Assembly (NCBI GenBank): GCA_022605955.1
Contig: JAKCOZ010000008.1
Coordinates: 22,755,083 to 22,819,082, forward strand
Length of the DNA: 64,000 nt
Source of the DNA: Rallus limicola
Taxonomy: Eukaryota > Chordata > Aves > Gruiformes > Rallidae
Reading direction: 5' to 3'
Part shown: piece after piece, positions 10,351-22,300 of the stretch
Numbering within the stretch: the stretch's first letter is position 1
How the letters are laid out: every line of letters starts with the position of its first letter
Notes under the pieces: generated by a model
What the model was told of the DNA's origin: nothing
What the model saw: only the letters and a program-made list of their open reading frames with translations
The model's database searches: none
Made by a program: the position numbers and the translations under genes

Positions 10351-13080
10351 ATTTAACTTGTTATACAAGTTACATTAATTTTTTCCAGTACAAACTAAAA
10401 CTTGCTCACAGAAAATTGTTTTATTTGTTACCAAAAAAGGCACTGTCAGTTGCTGTCAGAGCAGAAAAGATCACTGAGGCACTAAGCAACTGTTGAAACT
10501 ACTATACCTATTTCATATGTGAACAATTTACTGGAACTGCGACTGGATTTGAACAGGTATGGAATAGTTAGCAAGGTCCTTATTCACTAACTTTATGTTG
10601 ATAATTGCCGCTCATATCATCTCCCTGAAAATATCTAAGGAGGACATATACAGACATGACTTTTCCCAAGTTCTTGTAAATTATTTCTTTATGTATCATC
10701 CACACACACTTGTGTATGTAGAACAAGGAAGAAATAAAACATTACTTAGCAAGACACCTTAAAATGCAGGGTCCTGCTAACAAAATCTGAGATTCTAAGT
10801 GAAGAATATATTTACTAACTGTTCTACTTCCTTCCAAAAAATAATACTTAAAATCATAATACTGTGAAAAAAACCCCTAACATTGAAATAGTGCTTAGCA
10901 CTTAACAGATACATACATTCTGTCAAATTTTGCAGACCTTTTAACAAATTCCCATGTATCTATGATTCACAACCTAAAAAGAAACAAACATACTTACCAT
11001 GCTTCATAACATGATTCCCTGGGAACACTTAGAGCAATAGCTGCATTCCTCATTGGCAAAAGAAGGTTGCTGGGTTTTTTGTTTATCTGTTTATAAACAC
11101 CAGTTTTTACTATTTTGTAAGAAAAAACATAGTTAAGACCAGACATGCAGATTTGTGTTTTGCCTCATGGATTATTTAGAAAAGCATTAACACTTTTTTG
11201 TTTGTTTTTTTAAGGAAAATTGTGATTTGTGAATCAAAAAGCCCACCTCAAACACTCAAGTTTAAGTTGTTTTTACAGGATGATAATGAAGAAGAAAAAG
11301 CAAAACCACCCAAAGCCTTTATTTTGCTGAGGAATCAAGATCTGAATTCTACACCTTCACTTTTACAGAATGTTTTTCTAAAGAGGAAGTTGTAAAATGC
11401 TCTATGTATGGATTCCAGCTGGTAAAAGAACATACATTCTAGAGGGGGTTACATGCTTTTTGGGATGTCTGGTATGTACTTTTTCAGTCCTCTGAACGTG
11501 ACTGCAGCTAGAAACACTATTTTCAGTGAAATATTTCAATCTAAACATGTGAGAAGGAGGGCCGTATTCATTGGAAAGGTAACTGCATGGGACACACAAG
11601 ATGTTCGATATTTGTCTGCATTCTATTTTGGAAAAATCTGTTTGTGGGAAACACCAGGGTAAACAAGCAAGGCAAGCACCTCAGTCCTCAGCTACTATAA
11701 TTATGTGCACATATACAGAGCCTTGTGACTTTTCTGTGGGCAGGATGCCACTGACTTCCATAATGTCAAGCAAGTGATTTATGCAATCAGGTGAAGACAT
11801 GTACATGATATTTTTTTCAGCTCATTTCCTTTCTATGCCTGTACTTTACTTCAGAGATAAATTTAAGTTTCTACCAGCCAACCTGCATCTTGTTGGACAT
11901 AAATGTTAATGGTTTAGCATTATGACTTGAGCAACTCTCTAAATGTTACTGCAGTCCAGTTTTGCACAGATGACATTTACCCGGATGAAGTGCGAAGATG
12001 CTGCACTGCTTGAACCCCTATCTGCTCTCTGTGAGAAGCATGAATGTGTTGCTGTGGTATACAAAACCACTGTAGGCTTAATCAATATTTACATAAAGAG
12101 TGACAACATGCTGTGCAACACAATACACATGTACCTGTGGGCAAGCCATACGCCATGCACTGGAGCAGCACACTGAGTAGCATGAATCATTTGTAGGACT
12201 TTGAAAATCAGAATCAGAAGGACCAAGCTGAAGAACTGTTATTCCTAAGTTTAACTAGTTGTTCTGTTGGTTATTGTACCAGTCAAAGGACCATTGAAAA
12301 TGGGATATTTTCTGAACTACTTTTTTAAGTGCTCTGCAAGGAGCTTTACAATGAAGTGAAAAAGACACCTAGAGTCAATTCAAGAGATGGAGAGAAAAGT
12401 TTCATCATATTCATGACTACCCTACAATCCAAAAGATTCAACTTTATACCCTAAATGGATGTTGTGGGTCTTTAGGAATTCTATAATCAGGAAGTCCTTG
12501 TCTAAACTAAGGATGTACTTTGAAACTGGTGTGGGTATCCCTTCCCAGTCCTCTCCTTTAGACTGTAAAGAGATGCATCAACTGGAAATGGACTGCTTTG
12601 TCACAGTAATACAGTCTCAAAGCAGAATCAACTTAGCTGAAGACTTCTCCATTATTCTACCTTAAAGAGACTCCTCTCTTCCCTGAAGACATTATTGGTA
12701 CTAAGCATACATTAAGACAACACTTGCTGTTGTTAGTAACCACTTGTTTTGATGTCCAGTCCCCTTAAAATATCTTAAAGCTTTTCGAAATAAGGTAATG
12801 AACAAGGTGAAGATAATAAATACATTATTTAATAAACTGGTGAGTTCTATAGATATAAAGGCATTTTAAGTCCATTTGTATCTGAATTCTCTGTGTAAAC
12901 CAGTGGGAAAAACTATCAATGAATTTGATGGAACTGATGGAATTTGTAGAATAAAAGCAGCAGGTGCTGATAAATCACAACCACCTGCAATTCTAAAGGC
13001 AAATGTGACTTTTTTCCCATCATTTTCTTCCATTAGATTTGTCCAACAAAACCAAAACAAAACTGCAAGAAAATAAACAC
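10351..13080. other. Intergenic region between CCDC141 3' end and CR1
   Basis: No gene, repeat family or RNA is recognised. The sequence is AT-rich, with open frames shorter than 80 codons and no splice-compatible exons. Confidence 0.65.
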
Positions 13081-13095
13081 TGTGCACAGCTGAAA

Positions 13096-13112
13096 TTTAT
13101 TAATTATTTATT
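13096..13112 (-). terminator. CCDC141: Paired polyadenylation signals, CCDC141 long 3' end
   Basis: Two AATAAA hexamers on the minus strand (13107-13112 and 13096-13101) lie about 145-160 nt after the inferred final stop. They are followed at lower coordinates by a GT-rich stretch around 13025-13060. This is the expected layout of a vertebrate poly(A) site and supports a terminal exon here. Confidence 0.6.
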
Positions 13113-13255
13113 TATCAAGAAACCAAATACAGATTGTAACCTAGATATAGATCAAATAGCACCCGAAGACTCATGTTCTCCTCCCCCACTGCAAATACCT
13201 ACTAACAGACACAGCAAACAAGATGAACACCCTCATATATTAGAGACCTTGCAGT

Positions 13256-13382
13256 TTAGTCCATTTTCAGATCATCTGCAGCAGGCCAAAATAGGTCAGG
13301 ATCATGTTCCATATTGAAGCTAATCTCTGGTGACCTCTGAAGTTCAAGATACACTCCTTGAAGCCAGAGTTTCTCTTTAAAC
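13256..13382 (-). CDS. CCDC141: CCDC141 alternative last coding exon (charged C-terminal tail)
   Basis: The acceptor ccttttttaaacag|GTTTAAAG is followed by one base completing an Arg codon, then 41 codons and TAA at 13256-13258. The peptide starts [20 protein letters not shown] and ends in an acidic stretch with [10 protein letters not shown]. It joins the exon at 14958-15123 in phase 2 (AG|G). Twin poly(A) signals follow within 160 nt. I do not recognise the tail. If the preceding donor is not used, the protein would stop at 14954 instead. Support is splice signals, phase, and poly(A) context. Confidence 0.6.
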
Positions 13383-16300
13383 CTGTTTAAAAAAGGCCAG
13401 TTAATATTACCTATATTTTTAATGGTGGCAGCTGCAGCATTACGATTCTTGAGCAATGCTGTAGTGGTTGGCATAGGTCATTCTTTGTGATCTTGAGACA
13501 ATACGAGTTTAGAGATCAAATAGTGATTCCAGATAGATCATAAATTCATTATATTGTCAATAACAAATAACCAGATTGCATTTGAGTTATAAAGAACAGA
13601 AGAGAAAAACAAGGAGAAATTTGACCTTTCTGTATGATCTACTTGTTTTAATCACACTCAATTCTCTATGTGCCCTGAGTTAAATTAACATGATTTGCAT
13701 TTGACTTTTTTTGCTTTGGAATATCTGCCATTTCACAGAAATGCAGAAAGAAATGAGCAAAGCAAATGGAATCAAAGCTGAACATGGGACAATGCATGCA
13801 GGCAGCTTTCGATGAAATAACAGCTTTTGAATCAACATATGTAATAATTTTCCTTTCCTTTTACGTGCTGTTCTGTTTAGACAGACAAACCTCAGGAACT
13901 TCTAGATGAAAGAACACAACTCTTTCTTTTTTCTATGACTTTTTGCCATAGAATTCACCGTGTATGAAAAGTTCAGATAATATTCAGACAGTTTTAGGCA
14001 ACAAATGGTTTTTTTTACGTGACCAGTTTAAACTTAACATTTTGAGCAAACTGTGAAAGACCGTGCTGACAGCAACCCCACAGATTCTCAAACACTTTGC
14101 AAGGTCACATTAACTATCATTTTTTTAAAGCCATGAGACTCCTGGAGCATCTTTTCCATGACATCGCTCCACACATCTTCCAGAAAGCAGGCTCTTTTAC
14201 TGTATAGTCAGGAAACCAGCTTTTCACTGTAAAACAGTCTTACCAATTTCAGAGTTGTGTAATAAACATTGTCAATAGAATTTTTCAGTGACAGCAAATC
14301 TCATCCCTATATTATTTTATCTTAGCTGATGTTTCCAGTGAAACAGTGAAATAACAGTAAAGTAAAACAGATTAGTAACAGTGACAGAGTATAAAAGCTC
14401 TCATCCCTGAATCATCAAAAGACAGTTCTGGAATCATAAACTGCAGTAGGCTATCAGAACCTAAATTCAGAAGACAAGATTTAAACTTGTGTGAGAAGTT
14501 CCCACAAGAACTATGGAATTCTTTTATCTCATTTCACATCCTGAAATTACTCAGTGGAAAGTGTTGTCATCATTAATAAATTACTGAACAGTGACTGTTC
14601 CTGTTGAATTAGGATTGCTACTTATTCTTCTAAAAAAAATGCTTATCTAATAGAAAACATTGTTCCCATATTCTGTTACTGAAACATCATGTTCATGAAT
14701 TTGCATCAATTTGAACTTTGGAATAATTCATATCTTTCAACTATTCAGTCTTATATTAATATACCTAGACTTAAATTTCTACTGTATTACAAGGTCTTTC
14801 ACCCAACAGAGCTGAAGAATTAAGTGTAAAAGGTAGTCACACATTATGCAAGAATTAATAGGATTAGGAAGACTGTTTGGTGTCTGCTTTGTAAGTTAAG
14901 GTCCTTACAGTTACTGGAGTATTACAAGATGTAGCAACAGAGTAAGCTGCAAGTTACCTTACTGGAAGATGCTTAGCCACTGGCCTTTCATTTTGCAGAT
15001 AATGTGCATCATGGGCTTGTACTAGTTCAGTTGCGGTGGCATTCACTTCTTCTGAAAAGTACCCATCTTCCCATTCAGATTTAGCCTGTGTTACAGTGGA
15101 AATTTCTTTGATTTTATTCTTCTCTGAAACAAAACATGTATGTTATTAGGTGGTGTTCATTTAATATCAAAAAAATGTGCTTAAAAGCATGCATCTGGCA
15201 GGATGAATCACCTATCACGGTTACGAAAGCAGAACAGTGTGCCTTTCCAATTTCATTGCTGGCAACACAAATGTATCTCCCAGTATCAGCAAGGACTACA
15301 TTTCTTTTTAAAAGATAATAGGTATCTCCTAATTTCTCAATCTGTAAAACAGTAGAATGAGTGGAGATTATTATTAACATAAAGCAAAATACATTATCTT
15401 TCTCCCAGGGAATATTTCAAGAACATTAGAACATACACATATGTCTCCAGATACCACTGGGATATCATCCTTCATCCAGCAGACATGTGGTTTGGGCTTT
15501 CCATGTATACTGCAATGCAGGATTAAATCTTCTCCTTCTTGTAGAGTTGTATGTCCAAATTTTTGTATGAATTGTGGCTGTTTTCCTTGTACTGAAAAGA
15601 ATAATTACTCAGTTTATTTTAAAAGGCACAACTAAAGCAATAGAAGAAAAAAATCATTCTCACAAAGTTCACCACATTGTGTGACAAAGAAAGCATTGGT
15701 TGATGCCTGGAACTCAGAATGACTTGTTTGCAAGACAGTTATTAGGCAGAAGTTCTTTATGTATATGACAAGGTTTATTGCAACATATTGATATTAAGCA
15801 ATATCATAAGAATTTCAAGCACTGGAATAGTGATATTAGTTCCATATCAATAAGGAAGAATCACATTATTTGTGGAAATGGTAAGAAAGTTGAAAGTAAA
15901 TATTCTACAAAAATTTAAAGTGACACAGTGCATTTAGTACGTTGTTGTATGTCACACTTTTTCTTCGCTTTTCCCCCCTCTATTCTACCAGTCAAAAAAG
16001 CTATTTAAAAAAAAAATATTTAATCTCAGTTTGTAACAATGTAGAAGTCCAGAATGTGGCCTCTGTACTACTTTGATCAAAATCATTTTGTCCATCATTA
16101 ATAGTACTAGTTCATTCAGTACAAATCTGATTCAGATGAAGGATGGGTAAATAATTGCATTTCTATTTCAATAACTAGAGCACACACAAGCCTGAGTTTG
16201 TGCTGGCTTCATGCCAGATGATACCTGAGCATATACAAGGCCTGTCTAATACAAATTAACCCATCAAAACCGTTGGAAGAAATTTCCATCATCAGCATCA

Positions 16301-19300
16301 GTTTGCACTAAACTGAAGCATTGTTTCACATGACATGAGCTGCAAAGCTGGATTTATGGGATCGCTGTAACACTACCTGAGGTCCCACTTACAGTGCTCC
16401 ACCAGGGCCACAGTACAAAAGGCAGCAACCTCCGAACTCAGACCAAGTATTCTTGACACACGGATCCAAAGCAGGAGATGTAAATACATAGAAGAACACA
16501 CAAAGACATACACTACAGCAAAAACACACATTTTGCTTTCCTATCACATAAACAATACCTTCTTGTTCTTCTCTATAAAATTGTACCATGTGATCATAAT
16601 ATTTAACAAAAGTAATCACCAGCCTTCTCAGAAACCGAAAGTTACTGAAATGGGTGACAAATAACAGAGCTTGAAACTGCTCTCAACTATGCCAGCATCA
16701 CTCCACTGTTTTAGGAGGCAATTTTTTTCTTTATTCTACTGTGAAACAAAAATCTGCGTATTTTACAAGGGGGATTAGCAACTTGCAAACCCAAATATAT
16801 TGAGCACATGGGTTTTTTTGACAAATGTGGGACTGTAAATATGGTGACGTTTTCACCCACCGTATTACTACATCTACCACTTAGATTAGTTCTTACTTGC
16901 AAGTAACATTCAATCTTAGCTGCATTTACATTCTTCCCATGTGCTGTAGGACTGAGGCCAAAACAGAGATGCAGAAGTACGCGAGTTTTACTCTCTCAGA
17001 CTCTTACTAACCTTAAATCTGTATTAGCCAATCCCAGCAGTTCAAACAACTCAGTTCTTAGGTGCTGAAAGTTAGCACACACAAGCTGCCACCACCATTG
17101 CATTGCACGCACCCTGAAGCACAGGAATCTGCTATCTGCATCTTCATCCAAAGCAAGAGAACCAAGCTTATACCCTGCCTCCTCTTTGCAGGCAGCTGGC
17201 AATAACTCACAAACAATCCGCACATTCCTGTTGAAAATGTTAAGTGGGCATCAGCCACTCCTTGTGAATTTTTTGGCTGGATTCCATCACTCGTGTAGTT
17301 TATATTACTTTGCAAAGTCAGGCTGCATCTCACACTAGGATGGTTTTTACCATTTTAAAAAAAACATACCACATACCTGGGTGGAATTTAGATAATGATC
17401 AGCCTCCATCTTGATTTTATATTAGTAAGTGAGCATAAAAATGAAAATGACCAGTTTCTGAAGAGCAAAAGGAAACATGTCCAAAGAAAACCACAAAGTG
17501 ACAGTTATTACAACTCTAAGACATGGACTAGAACGCAGAGGGAAGGAAAGGTTGCTATAAAAGAAGAGTTCTTCTTATAACAGCAACCTTCAAAACAGAA
17601 TAGATTATTATACTTCACCAATGTTTTTCCTATGATATCATAATGAAAAGTCAGAATAAGCTAAGACATCTTGTCAATTAAAAAATATTTTTTGACTGGA
17701 CATCCCATGAACCACAAAGGTTAGAAGGAAATGCAAAAACTGCAGGTGGAGACATCACCTGCATCTGTTGTTAGCTTTCGCTTGTGCTCCAAGACTCTCA
17801 CACACAGGTAGTACCAGGTGAAGGCAAACTTTTCAGCAGCCATTTTTTATTACTTTGCTGCATAGGTATTCTTAATCTATTTACTCTGTGCATGTAATTT
17901 CCAATCTCTGATGTCTTGAAATGTGATATTAGCAATTTTATTTACTTCCCCCTGTGTTTTCTAGGCTAGTCTAAGATTCACACCATGTTTCTCAAAGAAT
18001 TTGGATTTGCTCAGCATTGATCTAAACTAAGACAATGTACTTTGTTATTTAGAGATTTTTGTCTCAGTCAAGCTCCTAATACAATCAGAAGAAATGACCC
18101 AATCCATAATGCTGAGTTCCAGTCTCCTTGAATATCATGGTGTAGCCTCATTAACAGAAGTCTGAGCAGTAATTTTTAAATACATGGCTCCTCTGAGCCA
18201 CAGAGTATATAAATTTAAAAAAAAATGTCTCATTTACCCCAGCAAGTCTCCAGAGAATTGTCCAGAAAGAAGAAAACCTTACCAGTCATTTGAGAGCAAG
18301 CCACCTTCTCCATTGCAGCTCCAGCCACATCTGATCCAAAGCCAACCAGGAGAATGTCTTATCCGCCCTTGCCTACTGACTCATACCTGGGCCCTCAGAC
18401 AGGCTGCTTCTTTTGAAAAATTAAAATAATTAATCCCTTTCCCCTCCAAACTTAGTCACCTTGGCAAATACCCCTTCACTCAACTCCACTTGTAGCCAGG
18501 CAATCTCATTAACAACTTACTTTCTTGAATGGGTGTCTGCATAAGGGGAAGGAGGAAGGGAGGTTATGTTAGTAACATGCCTAAATATCATATTTTTGGT
18601 TTAGGGATAGAGATTAAGATTTAAATCTGCTGTCTAAGGAGCAGTTAGGAAAATGCAAATATGTTATGGTCTTGAAGTAACTATAGGTTCGAAACTATGA
18701 CCGTGGTCAGGGAAAATCAGCACAGTAAAACAAGAAAGTAGCAGAACCAGACCAATACAAAACACCAAGATGAATTCCTTGCTTCCTCAGTATGGCTAAA
18801 AGGGGGAGGAAGCAAAGCACGCACAGCATGAACTATATATATATATTTTAAAAAGGCAGGAGGGTACTTAATAGAAATTATTGCTGAAATGGAATGAGTG
18901 TGGGCTTCCTTTAGAGAAATACTAGTGTAATATGAGACTGCATCGCTGCCACTCTGATTTTAAATTATCTGAACAGAAAACAACAGGAATTTTCCAGCAA
19001 AATATTTTGGGCATTTGTTAGAGTCCTTAAACAAAGAGTATTTACACCCAGATCGTCAACACAGCAATAATCAGCATTGATTACACCTTTGTTTACAAAA
19101 CAAAACATTAAAACCTGGACACCTTCAGTATCCTGCTGTGTAACTGATCTCTCTAATCTGTTTTAAAAATCTTGTTTCTGGAAGCAATTAAAAATGCGGC
19201 TGATATCCACACACCCATTGTGCATTTAAAACTATTTAAAGTAGAAATAACATCATGCTTACAAAGCCCTTTTGTTAATCTAGAATTCACAGAAATATTC

Positions 19301-22300
19301 AAATTCTCAGAGGACAGGTTTAACGAACAAAAGGATTACAAACTTCTACAATGATTTATTAAGTTCTATATATGTGCTACAGGAATTCCTGGCATTTCAT
19401 TTGTACAGTTTTCCATTTAATAACTATCTGACTACGCAAAAACACTACAACATTCTGAAAACTGACAAGGTGTTTCCTTTGACCTGTAATTTCAGTGTCT
19501 GCTATACAGCAATAAACTAAATGCCATGCTTCTGTGTACTCTTGTAAATAATAGTGAGCTTAGATTATACAAATTGGCTTCATTTGTATCTCACTTTCTT
19601 CTCACAATTCAAACTTGAAAGATCTTACTTAGCATTTTAATAGGAACTCAATTCCAGGATTTAATCTAATTGTGGGAATCTTACTTTTCACAGAGAATAT
19701 GTTTGAGTAAAAATGTAAATGGATGCAGTGGCACAGGAGCAGATCACAAAGCAGTTCAGCTGCTTTTGCACTGAACAGCAGAACTGAGGATCACTTTCCT
19801 TAGAAAGGCAGCTGGCTTTCATGGGTGACACCTAATCTACTGGGATCTTCCACATTAGTTTTAGACCCATATAATTTTAATCAAGGAGTACAAAGAACTG
19901 TGCATTGATCCATCTTTCCCCAGTGGAATATTTTTGTTTTGTTTTGGCAAAGATGAAGACAAGATCAGACATCTTTTTTAATATGAGGCTCTAAAATCTG
20001 GGCTACCTGATTTGTCAGTTACAACAGTCACTCATAGTTCAAACTGTAAAACATGTGCTAAGATCACTAAATGTGGTATTTTGCTACCATTCTGATTTTT
20101 TAGGTTTGTGGACAGAGGGCAGTTTTCCTTTAGAGACTTTCTAGATAAAACTATCTTTAAAATGTCCTTCTCCAGCCAATAAAATCAAGCACAGGTGTTG
20201 TTTCAACACCACATCATCCTAGTGAACAATTACAGGGGCATCGTGTCACTACAATTTCCTCAGCTGGAAAGCCTTACTGAAGCATATAATTCCAAATAAC
20301 AATGCCTTGAAAAAGTATGTTTAGACAAACTACTTTTATGTCTTATTCAGCACATGAACTATCAATAGTACTTTCAAAATATGAGGGGGAAAAAAAGACG
20401 AAAATATAGAAAGAAAATACAAACTTTATCAACAAGGGTCATTTAATGAACTATTTAAACCATAATTTAGAATAAAGGAAAGTCAGCATAGTATTATTTT
20501 AAAATACTTTTCTAAGGGGACAAAACATAATTATAATCAATTAGGCATTTGCAGCATGATACATACTCAGGATTTTACTGAAGTCAGAATATGCCTGCTC
20601 ATAAGCATATGCAGCACAGATTTGTAAATGTTCAAATAAAATTTTCCCTCTATCTCTGAAGCTTGTCTAACTCCCCTTCTTAGCGGGAAGATGGCAGTAC
20701 TCCTTGTTATGCTTGGAACTGGAAGTATAAGCCAAACCCCAGTGAAAGGCTGTATTGCTAGTTAGCTTCTAAATAATACTAACTAAAAGATGGAATAAAT
20801 CTCACTTGGATTCAAGGCAGCACCTCTTACTCAATTTTGTAAGATGGCCTTGTATTCTGCCTGCCAAATCTCAGGTAAAGCAGGTAATGAGACCTCTCTC
20901 ACTTGTTCTAAAACCTGCTAAATGAAGTTAAACAGATCTAATGTACATGTGTATGAGGGAGGAGGTCTGCATGCCTACACCCTTGGAATACCACAGGATC
21001 CTGGATGCACAAAGTGTTATAAGGCAGGAGAAATAACATGTTCCCATAATCTGTGTACACATACCCAGAGTTCTTTGTCTGTCTGTTGCTTTTTTAACTC
21101 TTAGAGGTGATTATCATAAATTATCACAAACAGTGAGCTATCAGATGCCAGCAAGCAACCAGATCCAACTACAAGTCTAGATCCAAGCTACCTCCAATTC
21201 CTGGCTCTATGACATGGTGAAAAGTTGAATCTTTTTTTGCTATTCCGAGAGAACTTGTGAGTTTAAGACACATTTTTCCAAGCAGGGCTGGACTCTCTGT
21301 TTTCATTCTTTGTTTATTTGCATGCATATACTTAGCCTCAACACTGAAGGTGAAAATGCCTGAAAAAGTGACCTTAGCATTAAATAAAGTTACTTAGAAA
21401 AGCAGAAAACAAGTCAAAAGAACATCCATGGTGACTTAATTTTTGAACGATGGCAACTATCAGGAAAAACGAAGAGTTGAAGGACCGTCATCACATAAAA
21501 GAGTAATTTTCAAATTTAAAATGGGTGTTAATAACAGGGAAGTTATCAAGTACAGCTCTGAATCAGGCAAAGCGTTAGAGCATGTAGAGAGGCATTTTCA
21601 TACGTTCTTACCACAATACTGCTTAATGTACTGCTTACACAAGTCTGTTTGCTCACATAGGTTCTCTGCTGTATGTTTATAAAAAATCACAAAGTCACAG
21701 GGGCACAAAACTATTACACAGAATTTTACTTTTGTGAAAATCGAAACATTAAAAACCATACTAATTATTAAAATTACTTTTATTGTGAAAAGGAAAAGAA
21801 CACTTTAATAAAGTATGTGATATTTATACTCATCTGAATTCTTATGAATCAACAATTTTGGGAGATTACTAAACTTAGAATGTTGCTCATTAAGGGTAAT
21901 ACCAATTTTAGGTTTTTAATTTACTTTGATCCCCCTTCGGCTCACCATCTCCTCCTCCTGTTCCCTCTTGTATTCCTGTGAGGTTATATTCCCTCGAGAA
22001 CTTCTCCTGTTTCAAAGTTACAGGGATTTTAATAAAGTTGCAGTCATTTGCCCAAAATATCTAAATGTCAGTCTTCAATCTTAGTGACCCCGGCAAGTTG
22101 CAATATATATGTTCTGTTCATCATGTGCTACACAGAGGCTTACCTTATTTTGGGAAATAGTGCAAGTAAATATTTCCTTTCTGTAAATTTTACAGTCCAG
22201 TGCAGTTGTAATATGAAAGCTGCAAATCAAGATGCAGGAAAAAGCATGTAGCTCTTTGTCAACTGTTTTTACTGTACTGAAGCTAATGTCATAGTTACAA

